Shown here: positions 44,467 to 55,010 of the stretch, one piece after another
How the letters are laid out: each line of letters starts with the position of its first letter
Numbering within the stretch: position 1 is the stretch's first letter
DNA from: Eretmocerus hayati
Taxonomy: Eukaryota; Arthropoda; Insecta; Hymenoptera; Aphelinidae
Length of the DNA: 64,000 bases
Reading direction: 5' to 3'
Assembly: GCA_029851415.1 (NCBI GenBank)
Contig: CM056744.1
Span: forward strand, 102,271,338-102,335,337
The notes under the pieces: model-generated
Databases searched by the model: none
What the model saw: only the letters and a program-made list of their open reading frames with translations
Told to the model about the DNA's origin: nothing
Translations under genes and position numbers: made by a program

Positions 44467-45652
44467 GTGACAGTGTCGAAGGAGTACTCGACCAATCTAA
44501 AAAAGGGCGTGAGGCAGTCCTACAGTGAGCAGTGTGTTGGTGCGGAGGCTGCAGAAGTCCGGGAGAGAATGCTTGGGCAAAAACCGATCGTCGTTCGGGA
44601 ATCAGGCGAGACAGATTCGGAATTCAGTTTCCGGGTCCACTGTCTTGCCTTCGACAACAATGTCGCCAAGAAACATACGTGTTATTGCCGGGACCAAGAC
44701 TCCGTGAAAGATGCCAGCATGTGCCCGATGGACGAGTTCGACTCGGTCATCAAACCACCCAAAAAACGATCGAGAAAGGAAGTGCACCGGGGCGTCAATA
44801 CTTCTATGAGGTATTTTGGCGCGCCCGGGAGTCGTACGTGTTGGCACGCAGAGAATGGCGGATTCAAAAGCTGCAATTGCCACTTGGAGGTTGTGAAAAG
44901 TGCTGGGCCACGATCGACCCGGCCGATTACCCCAAGCTAGTGGAGTGCTTAGAAAAGCACGGAAAAAATATAAAAGGCTGCGCTTTGTTCCACCAGAGCA
45001 GCGTGAGCATCGATCCTCGATTGTTGCAGACATGGGGTATCAAGGTGAGATTTTTTTTTATTTTTTTTATTTTTTAAAAATTTTTTTTATTTAAGCAAGT
45101 GAAACCTCATAGAGAGATTATTCTGCATTCAAGGTGAGATACTTCGTGTAGCGCCCGGGAGACTTTGTGTTTATCGGCGCCGGCATTCTTCATGCTGTGG
45201 TAAACGTTGGCTTTAACGATGTCATAGCAATGAACGTCGTCACCCGGGCTGATGCACATAATGAGAATATCACCCGGAAGTATTGCCATGGATGCAGCGA
45301 GGAGGAGATAATCAGGAAGCCACGTGAATTCTACGAGCTGCAGAAGAAGGTCAAGGGCCGGATCATCTTCTCGCGGAAGGGGAAGCACGTGTACCCAACG
45401 TGCAACGTGGAGTTCGTGCGGAAAGCTCAGTTCGATGCTCACGTACTTAAAGAGCACGATCTGAAAATCCACACGTGCCGCTTCAACGCTTGCGGAATCT
45501 CATTCAAGACCGTCTCATCACGAAACTCGCACGAACGGCGAGTGCACAAACAGCTTGATGAAGAGGTGCCGTGCACTGTAGAAGGATGCACGAAAAAAAT
45601 GCGCAAGCGGAACATGGGACGCCACTTGAGAGCCTGCCATCCCGGAGAATAG
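44467..45652 (+). pseudogene. JmjC-domain protein with C2H2-like fingers, frameshifted
   Basis: The gene begins after an acceptor TTTGCAG and reads through 'VTVSKEYSTNLKKG' to 'YFGAPGSRTCWHAENGGF', where His-x-Glu (CAC 44845, GAG 44851) fits the JmjC iron ligands. At 'SCNCHLE' the frame shifts by one base, continuing 'GCEKCWATIDPADYPKLVEC' and 'LFHQSSVSIDPRLLQTWGIK'. An 89-bp intron (45045-45133) follows, then an in-frame TAG at 45149-45151, then 'RPGDFVFIGAGILHAVVNVG' with the third iron-ligand His (45191). The C-terminus holds two C2H2-like fingers (C-x4-C-x12-H-x4-H and C-x4-C-x11-H-x4-H) and ends at 45652. The 'PGDFV..AG..H..VN.GFN' pattern is closest to the KDM4/KDM5/JARID2 class. Family enzymes demethylate histone lysines. 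Two lesions suggest a pseudogene, yet an intron is kept. It lies in the core of the giant inverted repeat. Confidence 0.65.
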
Positions 45653-46095
45653 GTGAGAAGCACTATAATACTTCTTTGACCCGGTTATGTGTCCCTAGCT
45701 CGGATATGAAGTTGGTAAAACAATTTATGAACTTTATCAAACTTCTGTAAAAGTTCATAAAAAGTTTATTCAAGTTCAGATTATGTTCCGTTTCCAAGTG
45801 CAGGATGGTCTCAATTGTTTTGTTCATATAAACTTTCCCTGATTATCAAGTTCAGAAAAACTTGATACGAACAAAAAACTTTTTACGTGAGTGGTCGGCC
45901 CATGATGAACTTAACACGATTACAAGATACGCTGCTAAAAGAGATTAGCACAATGCTTTCTCCTAGCCAAATGTGCACGCATGGTCAGTCCAATTCATGA
46001 AAAACTTGAGCAGACTGATTCAATACCAAATGAGGTCGCAATTTTTCCAGATATTATTTATTTTTCCCTCGCCCAAGATCAAATATTGACTATCT
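45653..46095. other. No gene seen
   Basis: AT-rich core sequence with repeated 'AAGTTCA' phrases; no domain. Confidence 0.4.
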
Positions 46096-46337
46096 TCAAT
46101 ATATGATGGGAGGAACGGCCGAATTGCGAGGCATTCCTTATCGAAGCAAGATTTCTTGACAGAGCTTCCGTCACTCTGATTGTCTGGGGAACATACATCC
46201 CCTATAGAGCCACAGAGCCATCGGGAAGATATCAAGAACCCAACTTCAATATCATTATTAGTCTCAAATGTAGGGCTGATGGTAGTTTCCATCCTTGTCT
46301 CTACACCGTACTGAATTATTTGAACTGTGAAAAGATG
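46096..46337 (+). repeat. Direct repeat R1
   Basis: About 240 bp nearly identical to 48263-48505 ('TTCAATATATGATGGGAGG' to 'GAACTGTGAAAAGATG'). A minus-strand open frame ('EVGFLISSRWLCGSIGDVC') is kept in both copies with a few substitutions; no family was recognised. Confidence 0.8.
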
Positions 46338-46418
46338 TGTGATATTAAGTGTGTGTTTCGCCCTGGTCTCTCTCTTGGGCTCGTCAGTGAGACGAAGAGA
46401 GACCTGTCTCAGACACTA

Positions 46419-48072
46419 GGGTAAACGTCCCAATTACTGCGAGTTTTTCGGGTACCTCCGGCTCAAACACCGCATATTTTGTGTTTACCATAAGATATCG
46501 GGCCCGGGCTTTTTCGAGGTTGTTGGTCTACGTCTTGAGAAGATATCACCCGATTTTCAGACCGATCCGAGTTAATGGAAAATTATAATAAATTAAACGC
46601 CGAGTGAAAATCAGTGCTCCTATTACTGCGTTCGATTCCCTATTACTGTGCGGGTATTACTGCGTTTCACCTATTACTGCGTCCCAATTACTGCGAACAC
46701 AAAAGTACGGGTTTGAATAGATTTTGAACAGTTTTCCTTGGATTTTCGCGTGAATGGGTCTAGTACAACGTGATACGACGTCGATTGTAGCCTTAAATCA
46801 TGTCCAAGTGGTGTGAATTTGAGTAATTCTCGATAAAAAGAGCAACGTTGTCAGGCTTGCTCGTGGCTTGCTATCCCGGCTTGGTAAATCGCAGTATTTT
46901 CATCGATTTTGAGTACTGCTCTCATGATCCATGATAATAAATAAGTTCCAAACAATTATCCGATGCCCTGGATAATGATTGCAGCATCGAATTGTTACAT
47001 TACATCGTCTTATTGGACATCCAAAAAGCATAGGTTATACACGCGGTCCCGTTGTTTATTTACATCCGAGCTGTCGAGGCCGCGAATTTTAATAACAGAG
47101 ATAAAACAGCTAAATATTCAAAACATGCACTGGTTGCATAGTCTCACTATTATATTGAATCAAGCTAAATTCGTAAATAGGGCCTGATCACGACTCTCCC
47201 ACGTACGTCCCGCACCTGTATGTATGTATGTATCTATATAATATATTATATTATTTATATATTCATACCTCCATGTCACTGTTTCGAGAACCGTATCAGG
47301 CCCGATGTACAAATCTAGCTTGTGTTCGATTTAATACGGAGATGATACAAAAACTGCATGTTTAAAATATTCATCTCTTATCTTTATTATTATTATTGAA
47401 TTGCCGCCGGGATGTGCTCGAATGTAAACAAACAGGGCACCGGACCGCGTGTATGACCTATGCACTTTGGATGTCCAATAAGACGATGTAATGTAACAAT
47501 TCGATGCTGCAATCATTATCCAGGGCATCGGATAATTGTTTGGAACTTATTTATTATCATGGATCATGAGAGCAGTACTCAAAATCGATGAAAATATCGC
47601 GCTCTACCAAGCCGGGATAGCCAGCCACGAGCAAACCTGACAACGTTGCTCTTTTTATCGAGAATTACTCAAATTTACACCACTTGGACATGATTTAAGG
47701 CTACAATCGACATCGTATCACGTTGTACTAGACCCAATCCCGCGAAAATCCAAGGAAAACTATTCAAAATCTATTCAAACCCGTACTTTTGTGTTCGCAG
47801 TAATTGGGACGCAGTAATAGGTGAAACGCAGTAATACCCGCACAGTAATAGGGAATCGAACGCAGTAATAGGAGCACTGATTTTCACTCGGCGTTTAATT
47901 TATTATAATTTTCCATTTACTCGGATCGGTCTGAAAATCGGGTGATATCTTCTCAAGACGTAGACCAACAACCTCGAAAAAGCCCGGGCCCGATATCTTA
48001 CGGTAAACACAAAATCTGCAGTGTTTGAGCCGGAGGTACCCGAAAAACTCGCAGTAATTGGGACGTTTACCC
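46419..48072. mobile_element. Long foldback element with TA duplication, 1654 bp
   Basis: The ends GGGTAAACGTCCCAATTACT and the complement are flanked by TA (46417-46418, 48073-48074). The halves are near-perfect inverted copies for most of their length, centred at about 47246. Subterminal clusters of TATTACTGCG occur five or six times in each half (for example 46618-46695 and mirror 47800-47880). No transposase. Confidence 0.85.
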
Positions 48073-48262
48073 TATTGTAAATCGGGTGGATTGACATCAA
48101 GTTGAAGAAGGGTTAACATTGAAATTTTGGTAAAACAACCATCAATTGAGGTTGCCATCTAGTGATAAAGACACGAAGCAGATGTTAAGCTTCGTGCGGC
48201 GAACGACTTTATACGGCCTCATGTCGTTTGGTGGAATAACGAAAATTATACCCTCGCTATGT

Positions 48263-48505
48263 TTCAATATATGATGGGAGGAACGGCCGAATTGCGAGGC
48301 ATTCCTTATCGAAGCAAGATTCCTTGACAGAGCTTCCGTCACTCTGATTTTCTGGGGAACATACATCCCCTATAGAGCCACAGAGCCATCGGGAAGATAT
48401 CAAGAACCCAACTTCAATATCATTATTAGTCTCAAATGCAGAGCTGATGGTAGTTTCCATCCTTGTCTCTACACCGTACTGAATTATTTGAACTGTGAAA
48501 AGATG
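48263..48505 (+). repeat. Direct repeat R2
   Basis: Partner of R1; R1 and R2 flank the foldback element, and R2 adjoins an inverted partial copy on its right. Confidence 0.8.
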
Positions 48506-48649
48506 GCTCTGTGGCTCTATAGGGGATGTATGTTCCCCAGACAATCAGAGTGACGGAAGCTCTGTCAAGAAATCTTGCTTCGATAAGGAATGCCTCGCAA
48601 TTCGGCCGTTCCTCCCATCATATATTGAAACATAGTGAGGGTATAATAT
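48506..48649 (-). repeat. Inverted partial copy of R2
   Basis: Starts GCTCTGTGGCTCTATAGGG and runs as the reverse complement of about 48240-48380, forming a hairpin with R2. Confidence 0.8.
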
Positions 48650-49272
48650 TCATTATTGACTATCTTCATTATCAACTTGATGATACGATTGTTTCTTTCG
48701 TTGTTCTTTACATCTTTTGCGTACTTATTAGTGCGTTAAATGAATGATAGGGCTCGGTTCAATGAATTAACAGATCGATATGATGCTTGACTACGAATGT
48801 AATTTTATCTGATGCCTTCATTATTTCACTAGAACAAGATGATTACCACGATCTCCGACTATTACAATCTCCCTGATATTCTACATTTCATTGTAAATAC
48901 ATTGTTGAACCATTTTTAATTTCCAAGCATCCAGTTTTTTATCACTCGCCAATTACTTTAGCATAGTCTTTGATATCCCGTAACACCATGCACCAGTTGG
49001 TTGATGTGGAAATTTGGTACACTCAGTTTGAAAATGTTTCAAATGAAACTTTAGTTTAAACTTTGGATTTTTTTGGGAAGAAACTTCATCTTAATCATGG
49101 TTCATGAGTTCACCTCAAATTCGGTATCAACCAGTCTGTGAAAAATGATGGAAGAATATCCATTTAGGCCGTTGAAAGATCGGTAAATTACTTGTAGAGG
49201 AAGATAAGGGGGAAAAATGAATATACAAAATGAGTGATTCACACGATTTTGAGTTATTCTTCTGAGGAAGTA
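48650..49272. other. No gene seen
   Basis: AT-rich; the phrase CTCAAATTCGGTATCAACCA at 49113-49132 recurs directly at 50538, on the far side of the next element. Confidence 0.4.
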
Positions 49273-50368
49273 CAGTACCTTCCAAAATTAATGGATGATG
49301 CATGGTCTCACTAAATCCATGATAACTCCGAATCCTTTCATTGTATGGGAATTCTGAAAGAGGGATCTTAAAGATCACAAAAAAATCTATCGATTCATGT
49401 GTTTCAAATATTTTTCAAGTGCTTTGTAAGTGCCCGTAATCGACATTGAAAATCTAAAAAAATTCTTCTTCAGTGGATCACCTACAACTTTGACGGTAAA
49501 GGTCGGATCACAAAAATTCTTACGGGTTCTTGTGGATCGTTCAAAAATCTGAAAATTTGGTCCGTTGTAAAATTTTCGTACGACCCTTCCCGTCTGACTT
49601 ACGAGCTCGGAAAGAAAACTTTGTATTAACATAGGGTGCTTATAGAGATCCCGAAGCTGGTACTTATTTCGTTTCGTCTTGCTCTACTCTAGTGAGAAAA
49701 CTCATCAAAAAAATATCACGCCACATGATTTTGACGTAAAATGATCTCATCTTTCAGAATATTCTATCAGATTTTGTCTCAAATATAATATGGACGGCCA
49801 AAACATGGAATAAATCAATTTTCATAACAAAACTTGGAAAATTGTTGTCACATTGAATCTGAGACTAAATCTGATATCTTTTTCTGAAAGATGAGATCAT
49901 TTTACGTCAAAATCATGTAGCGTGATATTTTTTTGATGAATTTTTGCACTAGAGTAGAGCAAGACGAAACGAAATAGGTACCAGCTTCGGGATCTCCATA
50001 AGCACCCTATGTTAATACAGAGTTTTCTTTCCGAGCTCGTAAGTCAGGCGGGAAGGGTCGCACGAAAAATTTTACAAGGTACCAAATTTTTAGATTTTTA
50101 ACGATCTACAAGATCCCGTAAGAATTTTTGTGATCCGACCTTTGCCGTCAAAGTTGTAGGTGATCCACCGAAGAAGAATTTTTTTAGATTTTCAATGTCG
50201 ATTACGGGCACTTGAAAAGCACTTGAAAAATATTTGAAACACATGAATCGATAGATTTTTTTGTGATCTTCAAGATCCTCTTTCCAAAATTTCCATACGA
50301 TGAAGGGATTTGAGGTTATCATGGATTTAGTGAGGCCATGCATGATCCATTAATTTTGGAAGGTACTG
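49273..50368. mobile_element. Long foldback element with TA duplication, 1096 bp
   Basis: The ends CAGTACCTTCCAAAATTAAT and the complement are flanked by TA (49271-49272, 50369-50370). The arms are inverted copies over about 500 bp each, centred near 49810. No ORF of note. A relative lies at 85-225, and an isolated right end at 52070-52112. Confidence 0.85.
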
Positions 50369-50370
50369 TA

Positions 50371-53300
50371 TATGAGCGGAATTTGGGGCATCGAAACTAG
50401 GTGATTCCCAGCTATACCTATCATTTGGTTGGGATAGAATTTTCCTTTAGTTGAATAATGATCGAAATGAAATTTTTCGTGAAAATTTCGATACTTTTGG
50501 GAAGATACTTAATTTGAATCATGGATTACGAGTTTGACTCAAATTCGGTATCAACCAAGCGATGAACAATGATGAATTATAAGTTATCTTCAGGGGTATT
50601 CACCAGAAACATTAACCAATGTAATTGTTCTCAGCCTGCACCTGTTTGGGACGGATACAACTATTAGACCTGGATGTCTCATTGTTGGTCCGGAGTTGAC
50701 GAACACAAACTGCTTTGCTGGCATTTACAATAGCTACTTGTTGGTAACCAGATTACGACTGAATGTAGAGAACGCATTGAAGCTCTGAGGCCAAAATCAG
50801 CTCCCCCGTAAGGCAAAGTCGCGGGTCGTGGCAGAGGTGGCTTCAGTTGAGCAAGAGGCAGAGGCAGATGAATTCATTGGAGTCACTCCGTTTCTCACAT
50901 ACCTTTCATATGTAAATGGTTGCATCAAGCGTATAGGACAATAATGATACTTGAGCATATTTCAATCGCTTTCTCATTGTGTTAACTTACGGAGAGAATG
51001 AATGTCGAAACCACTTCAGAAAGGTGGCTTGTATAGTATTTGAAAAATGTTTTAAACACACCTATTACCGTTCTTTCCATTATTAAATTTGTCATGTGTA
51101 TGCTATAAGAACATGAATTTAAATACTACTCAATTCTTTGAATTTCACGAACTGGAACGTCAAACAGAACGTTTTTGTAATTTTATTGTCATATATTAAA
51201 TTTTGTGGAAAAGATGAAGGTTTGATTGATACAATTGTAAAGATTCGTCAGTATTGTCATCATTTTGAATGCTTTTAATAGAAGAAGGATTAATCAGTTG
51301 GGACATGAATTCTTTTGTAGGTGATTTCTCAAGATCGTCAATTACTTGGTTCTACCACTGCGTTTATTGGAGAACATCAATATCCATATCGCTGAAGCAC
51401 TGCATTTAAATTATGTAACATTCGATTACAAACTTTCCACGAAGTCCATACATGCAGTCAAATGCATTCTATCGTGGATTAGTTATTTAAATCACAATGA
51501 AATGGAAACAGTAATCTGTCGATGTCCAACATCAGGGTGCACGAGTATTTTTGAGCATGGTTTGAAGAGTTGAACTCACTCTTAGATCGAAAATTTCAAT
51601 TTCAGACCAACTAATGGGAGTAAACGTCATTGATATAACAATATTGCACGTGTGCCTCCTTTCCCATTAAATTCAATGACGCCAATAATTCAAGTACGCG
51701 ATTAAGTATTGAGGTAACAAAGTGCCGACAGTCCAAGAGTAGCATATTTATCATGAATGTTGAACAATACAAATTTTGTGCATTAGAATGGAAAGGGAAG
51801 AAATTTGAACGACATGGCCTAGATTTTTATCAAAGACTATTTCTCCCTGTTCTCGAAGTTTTTGGATATTTTGAAAACTTTACAAGCCGATCTTCTGAAG
51901 CTCGTCTATTGGTGTATTGCCGACAATAGTGAAAACAATGTTCTTGCACATCTTCAGAGCGAAATTGCCATAGCGGTCACATACAAAATTGGTTAAATGG
52001 CTTCGATATATTTTAGTTCAAGATATAAGTACTTGTCACGAAATTGTTAATAGGGTACTCTCATTTACTGAGGCTATCCATGATCCATCAATTTTGGCGG
52101 GTACTATATATAACCATGTAAGATTGACTCATCGCTTTTTCACATCGAATTTACTACTCCAAACGCCACACGCGTAGTTGTAACAAGTATATTCAATTGT
52201 TCAAATACATTGATTGTCAGTTCTCTATCGTTAGGACTTTTGACATAATATTTTGTGACTGTTCGAAATACTTCAAAATTCTATTTCATGTAAGCGACTG
52301 TGAGACATGAAATATCCTTTCAGTTAGTTTATTTTCACAAATAAATCTAAAAATTTATAATGTAAATAGCTTGAGCATGTTCTAAGAAGCATAATTTTTT
52401 CCCTGTGAAAAAAATTTCAGAAGGTTGCTGAAATATAATTTCAACAATTTGTATAGATGGAAAAATGCAGTTGATAACGAAAGTGAATGATTCCGAGACT
52501 CGCGTCTGTGCCGCGTATTGTTGTTACAATTTTGTGGCCGCAGAGGATTTATAATCATCTGGAGCTCTTTCCAGAGTTATTGACGACACGCGGGATACTC
52601 TTATTATTATTATAGTACTCCAGAAAGTAACACAGACTGCGACAATTTTTTAGTTTAGGTGTCGTTAGGATATCCGTATGCCTGGCTAGGATGGGCTTAC
52701 TGCAAGAATGACTTGCCTATCTGTAATAGATTTAGTGATCGTTGATATGCACAAGGACAAGCTTCGTATATATTCTACAGGTTTCGTTATCACGTCAATT
52801 TCGTGTTTTTGAGAGATGGTCAATGTATAGTATGAAGCAACCATCAGATTCCAACTGCAATTATGATACATTGCTAAAGCAGTCGTTCGCTAAAAATGAA
52901 CCTAGATATACAAATTTGAAATAAGGATTCCACGGAGATGAGTAAATTACAGTCCATTCTCGAATTCGAGTTGTAAACTGAAGGAAAAGAGTTTTCGTTG
53001 TAATTTAGGCACATTTTTGCAGGCAGTATCTCTGAGCATTCTTGTTGTTGGATAATTTCGGATTTGAGGTTAAGCTGAACTTGTAAGTGACCTTGAAACT
53101 CCCTAGAAACCTCAAGTCATAACGTCAAGTTTGATCAAATAGGAGTATTTTTCTTGATCAAGGCTTGGTAAAAGTGATCAAGCCTTTGATCGAAACTTGA
53201 CCAAGACTTACAGGTCATTTCTACTCGGGTTCGTTTGATCTCAGAAGTATTCATAATGGAATTCAGCACAGTGTTGTTCATGCAGGGAATGACTTGTATG

Positions 53301-53399
53301 AATGAGTTAGAAAATTATGTTGGATTTTTCTACATGCTGCTATTCGTGGCTGATGATATTCTGTAATCTGGGGGTATCAATACAATGAGCACACGGATT
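50371..53399. other. Core sequence without a recognised gene
   Basis: Includes a single diverged right end of the preceding element (52070-52112, 'ATCAATTTTGGCGGGTACT'). Near 50790-50865 one frame gives GRGRGG-like residues between stop codons, possibly a pseudogene tail. An ORF at 51346-51573 has no recognised domain. Confidence 0.4.
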
Positions 53400-53522
53400 G
53401 TTTACTCGGCGTCAATGAATACTTTCCAGAACTCTGAAAGAACACGCAACTGTAGGTTAGAAATGCACGGGTTGCGAGTTCTTTCAGTGTTCTGGAAAGT
53501 ATTTATTGGCGCGGAGTGTACA
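53400..53522. mobile_element. 123-bp hairpin MITE
   Basis: Inverted ends around 'AATACTTTCCAGAACTCTGA' and 'TTTCAGTGTTCTGGAAAGTA'. Only one end is kept at the matching place in the left arm (44097-44146), so part was lost there or gained here. Confidence 0.6.
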
Positions 53523-55010
53523 CAGTTTTTAAATTCGACCCGCGCTTTTATTATTATTCTACGTCAAAATTACGAGTATTTTGGAGCATGAGAACATACG
53601 CAGCCAAAGTTTTTAGCAGAGAAAGATGACGGATTGGGAATCATCTTTACGTTTGGTGTTGGTATTGTTTTTCGGATTTCTCCATGGAACCGAACTCATA
53701 GATATTATGATCCCAAGATCTTCGTGTAAAAGCGAGTGTAAAGGAACCGAGATGGTATATACATTAGCTTTATGATCATACGAATGTGTGGTGTTTTCCG
53801 TGCAATGTGATGAGGGAGGGGAGTGAATGGCTTACTTGAAAAGTGGCCTTGAGAGATAAGAAGTGCGATGTGGTGTGTGTTAGTTGAGAGAAAATCGGCA
53901 AGAGAAAGTGGTTGAGGAAACGAAAAAAAAAGAAAAAAAACGAGGCACAAGGGCGAAAGACCATGTGGGAAAGAAAGGATGAGGAAGTCGGGCCAAGATT
54001 TACCAGATAAGAGAAGCGTAGAGAACGCACGTACGAGGATCTGTGTTTGTTTACTCTCCAGATCCTGTATAGGTGCTATACGGATGGGATGCGTAAAAGG
54101 ACAGAAAGGAAAATAGTAAGGGGAAAGGCCCATGGAGCGACGCGCTGTGATTGGCTGACAGGGCCCCGAGCGGCGGTGGCCCATGTGCACTGCAGTCCTT
54201 TATGCGGCGGTGTGCCATCAGTACGTGGAAGAGCGTGTAGGAGCGTTTTACTTTTTCTCGATAACTGCAGAGTAATAGCGTCAGATTGAGCTTCGGGCTA
54301 GATCGCGCCTAGTTTTTGATATCGGTGGTGCACTGTGATCCAACACGATGAAGCGATTCTTCTTAAGGAGGCTCGAGCGCGTAGGAGCGTACCAAGCACG
54401 GGGCCCCGCCCGCCTCTTCCCCTTCCATCGCGTCATTGGCGCTATACATAGGTATACTCACAATGCAAGCGCTGGCTGCAACGGTAGCTTTTTTACTTTC
54501 ACTATAATTTTCTCGGAATTTTGATGGTTGACCCATAGTTTTCCTGGTATCAATCTACAGGTAATAGATAAGAGAACCGTTTATTCTGGTCAGAACAGAT
54601 ATCATATGAATAGTTAGCCCGCAATCTCATCTTAACGCGTCTGGCCCATTAGGTTACGTGTAGTCAGAAATAATTTTCGAAGTCAATTTGCTCACGATTA
54701 TGGTGGTTGACCCCATATTTTTTCAGCGGTTTTACATTTCTGGTAGTTTTAGCTATAGTTTAAGCCCACTTGCGCCGAAAACACATGTTTTATTGAAAAG
54801 TGCTCGAGCCTCCTTAATAAGGTGCAGAAATGAGTTGCGGATTGTCACGGAGTCGTGCTTTGAGAGTTCTGATGGAGCACGAGGAACGCGGAGATATTGG
54901 TGGCCGATTGATGCGAGTTCTCGTGATCAAGAAAGATTGGCGCGCCTAGGGCAGCACCCAAAACGTGCCCGGCCGCTGGATTTTGGAGAAATCCTCGACT
55001 CAGCAGGTGA
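53523..55010 (-). repeat. Inverted-repeat arm B, right copy
   Basis: Reverse complement of 43064-44110, interrupted by a 447-bp insertion at 54367-54813. Confidence 0.85.
54367..54813. mobile_element. piggyBac-like MITE (TTAA-flanked), right arm only
   Basis: The ends GGAGGCTCGAGC and GCTCGAGCCTCC lie exactly between two TTAA tetranucleotides (54363-54366, 54814-54817). The left arm lacks it and shows the near-empty site TTCCTTATAAGG (about 43256-43267). TTAA duplication is the piggyBac hallmark. No transposase. Confidence 0.8.

Noticed and set aside
50640..50890. RGG-like coding trace
   Set aside because: Interrupted by stops every few codons; the Gly/Arg pattern comes from a short purine-rich stretch and no homologue is recognised.
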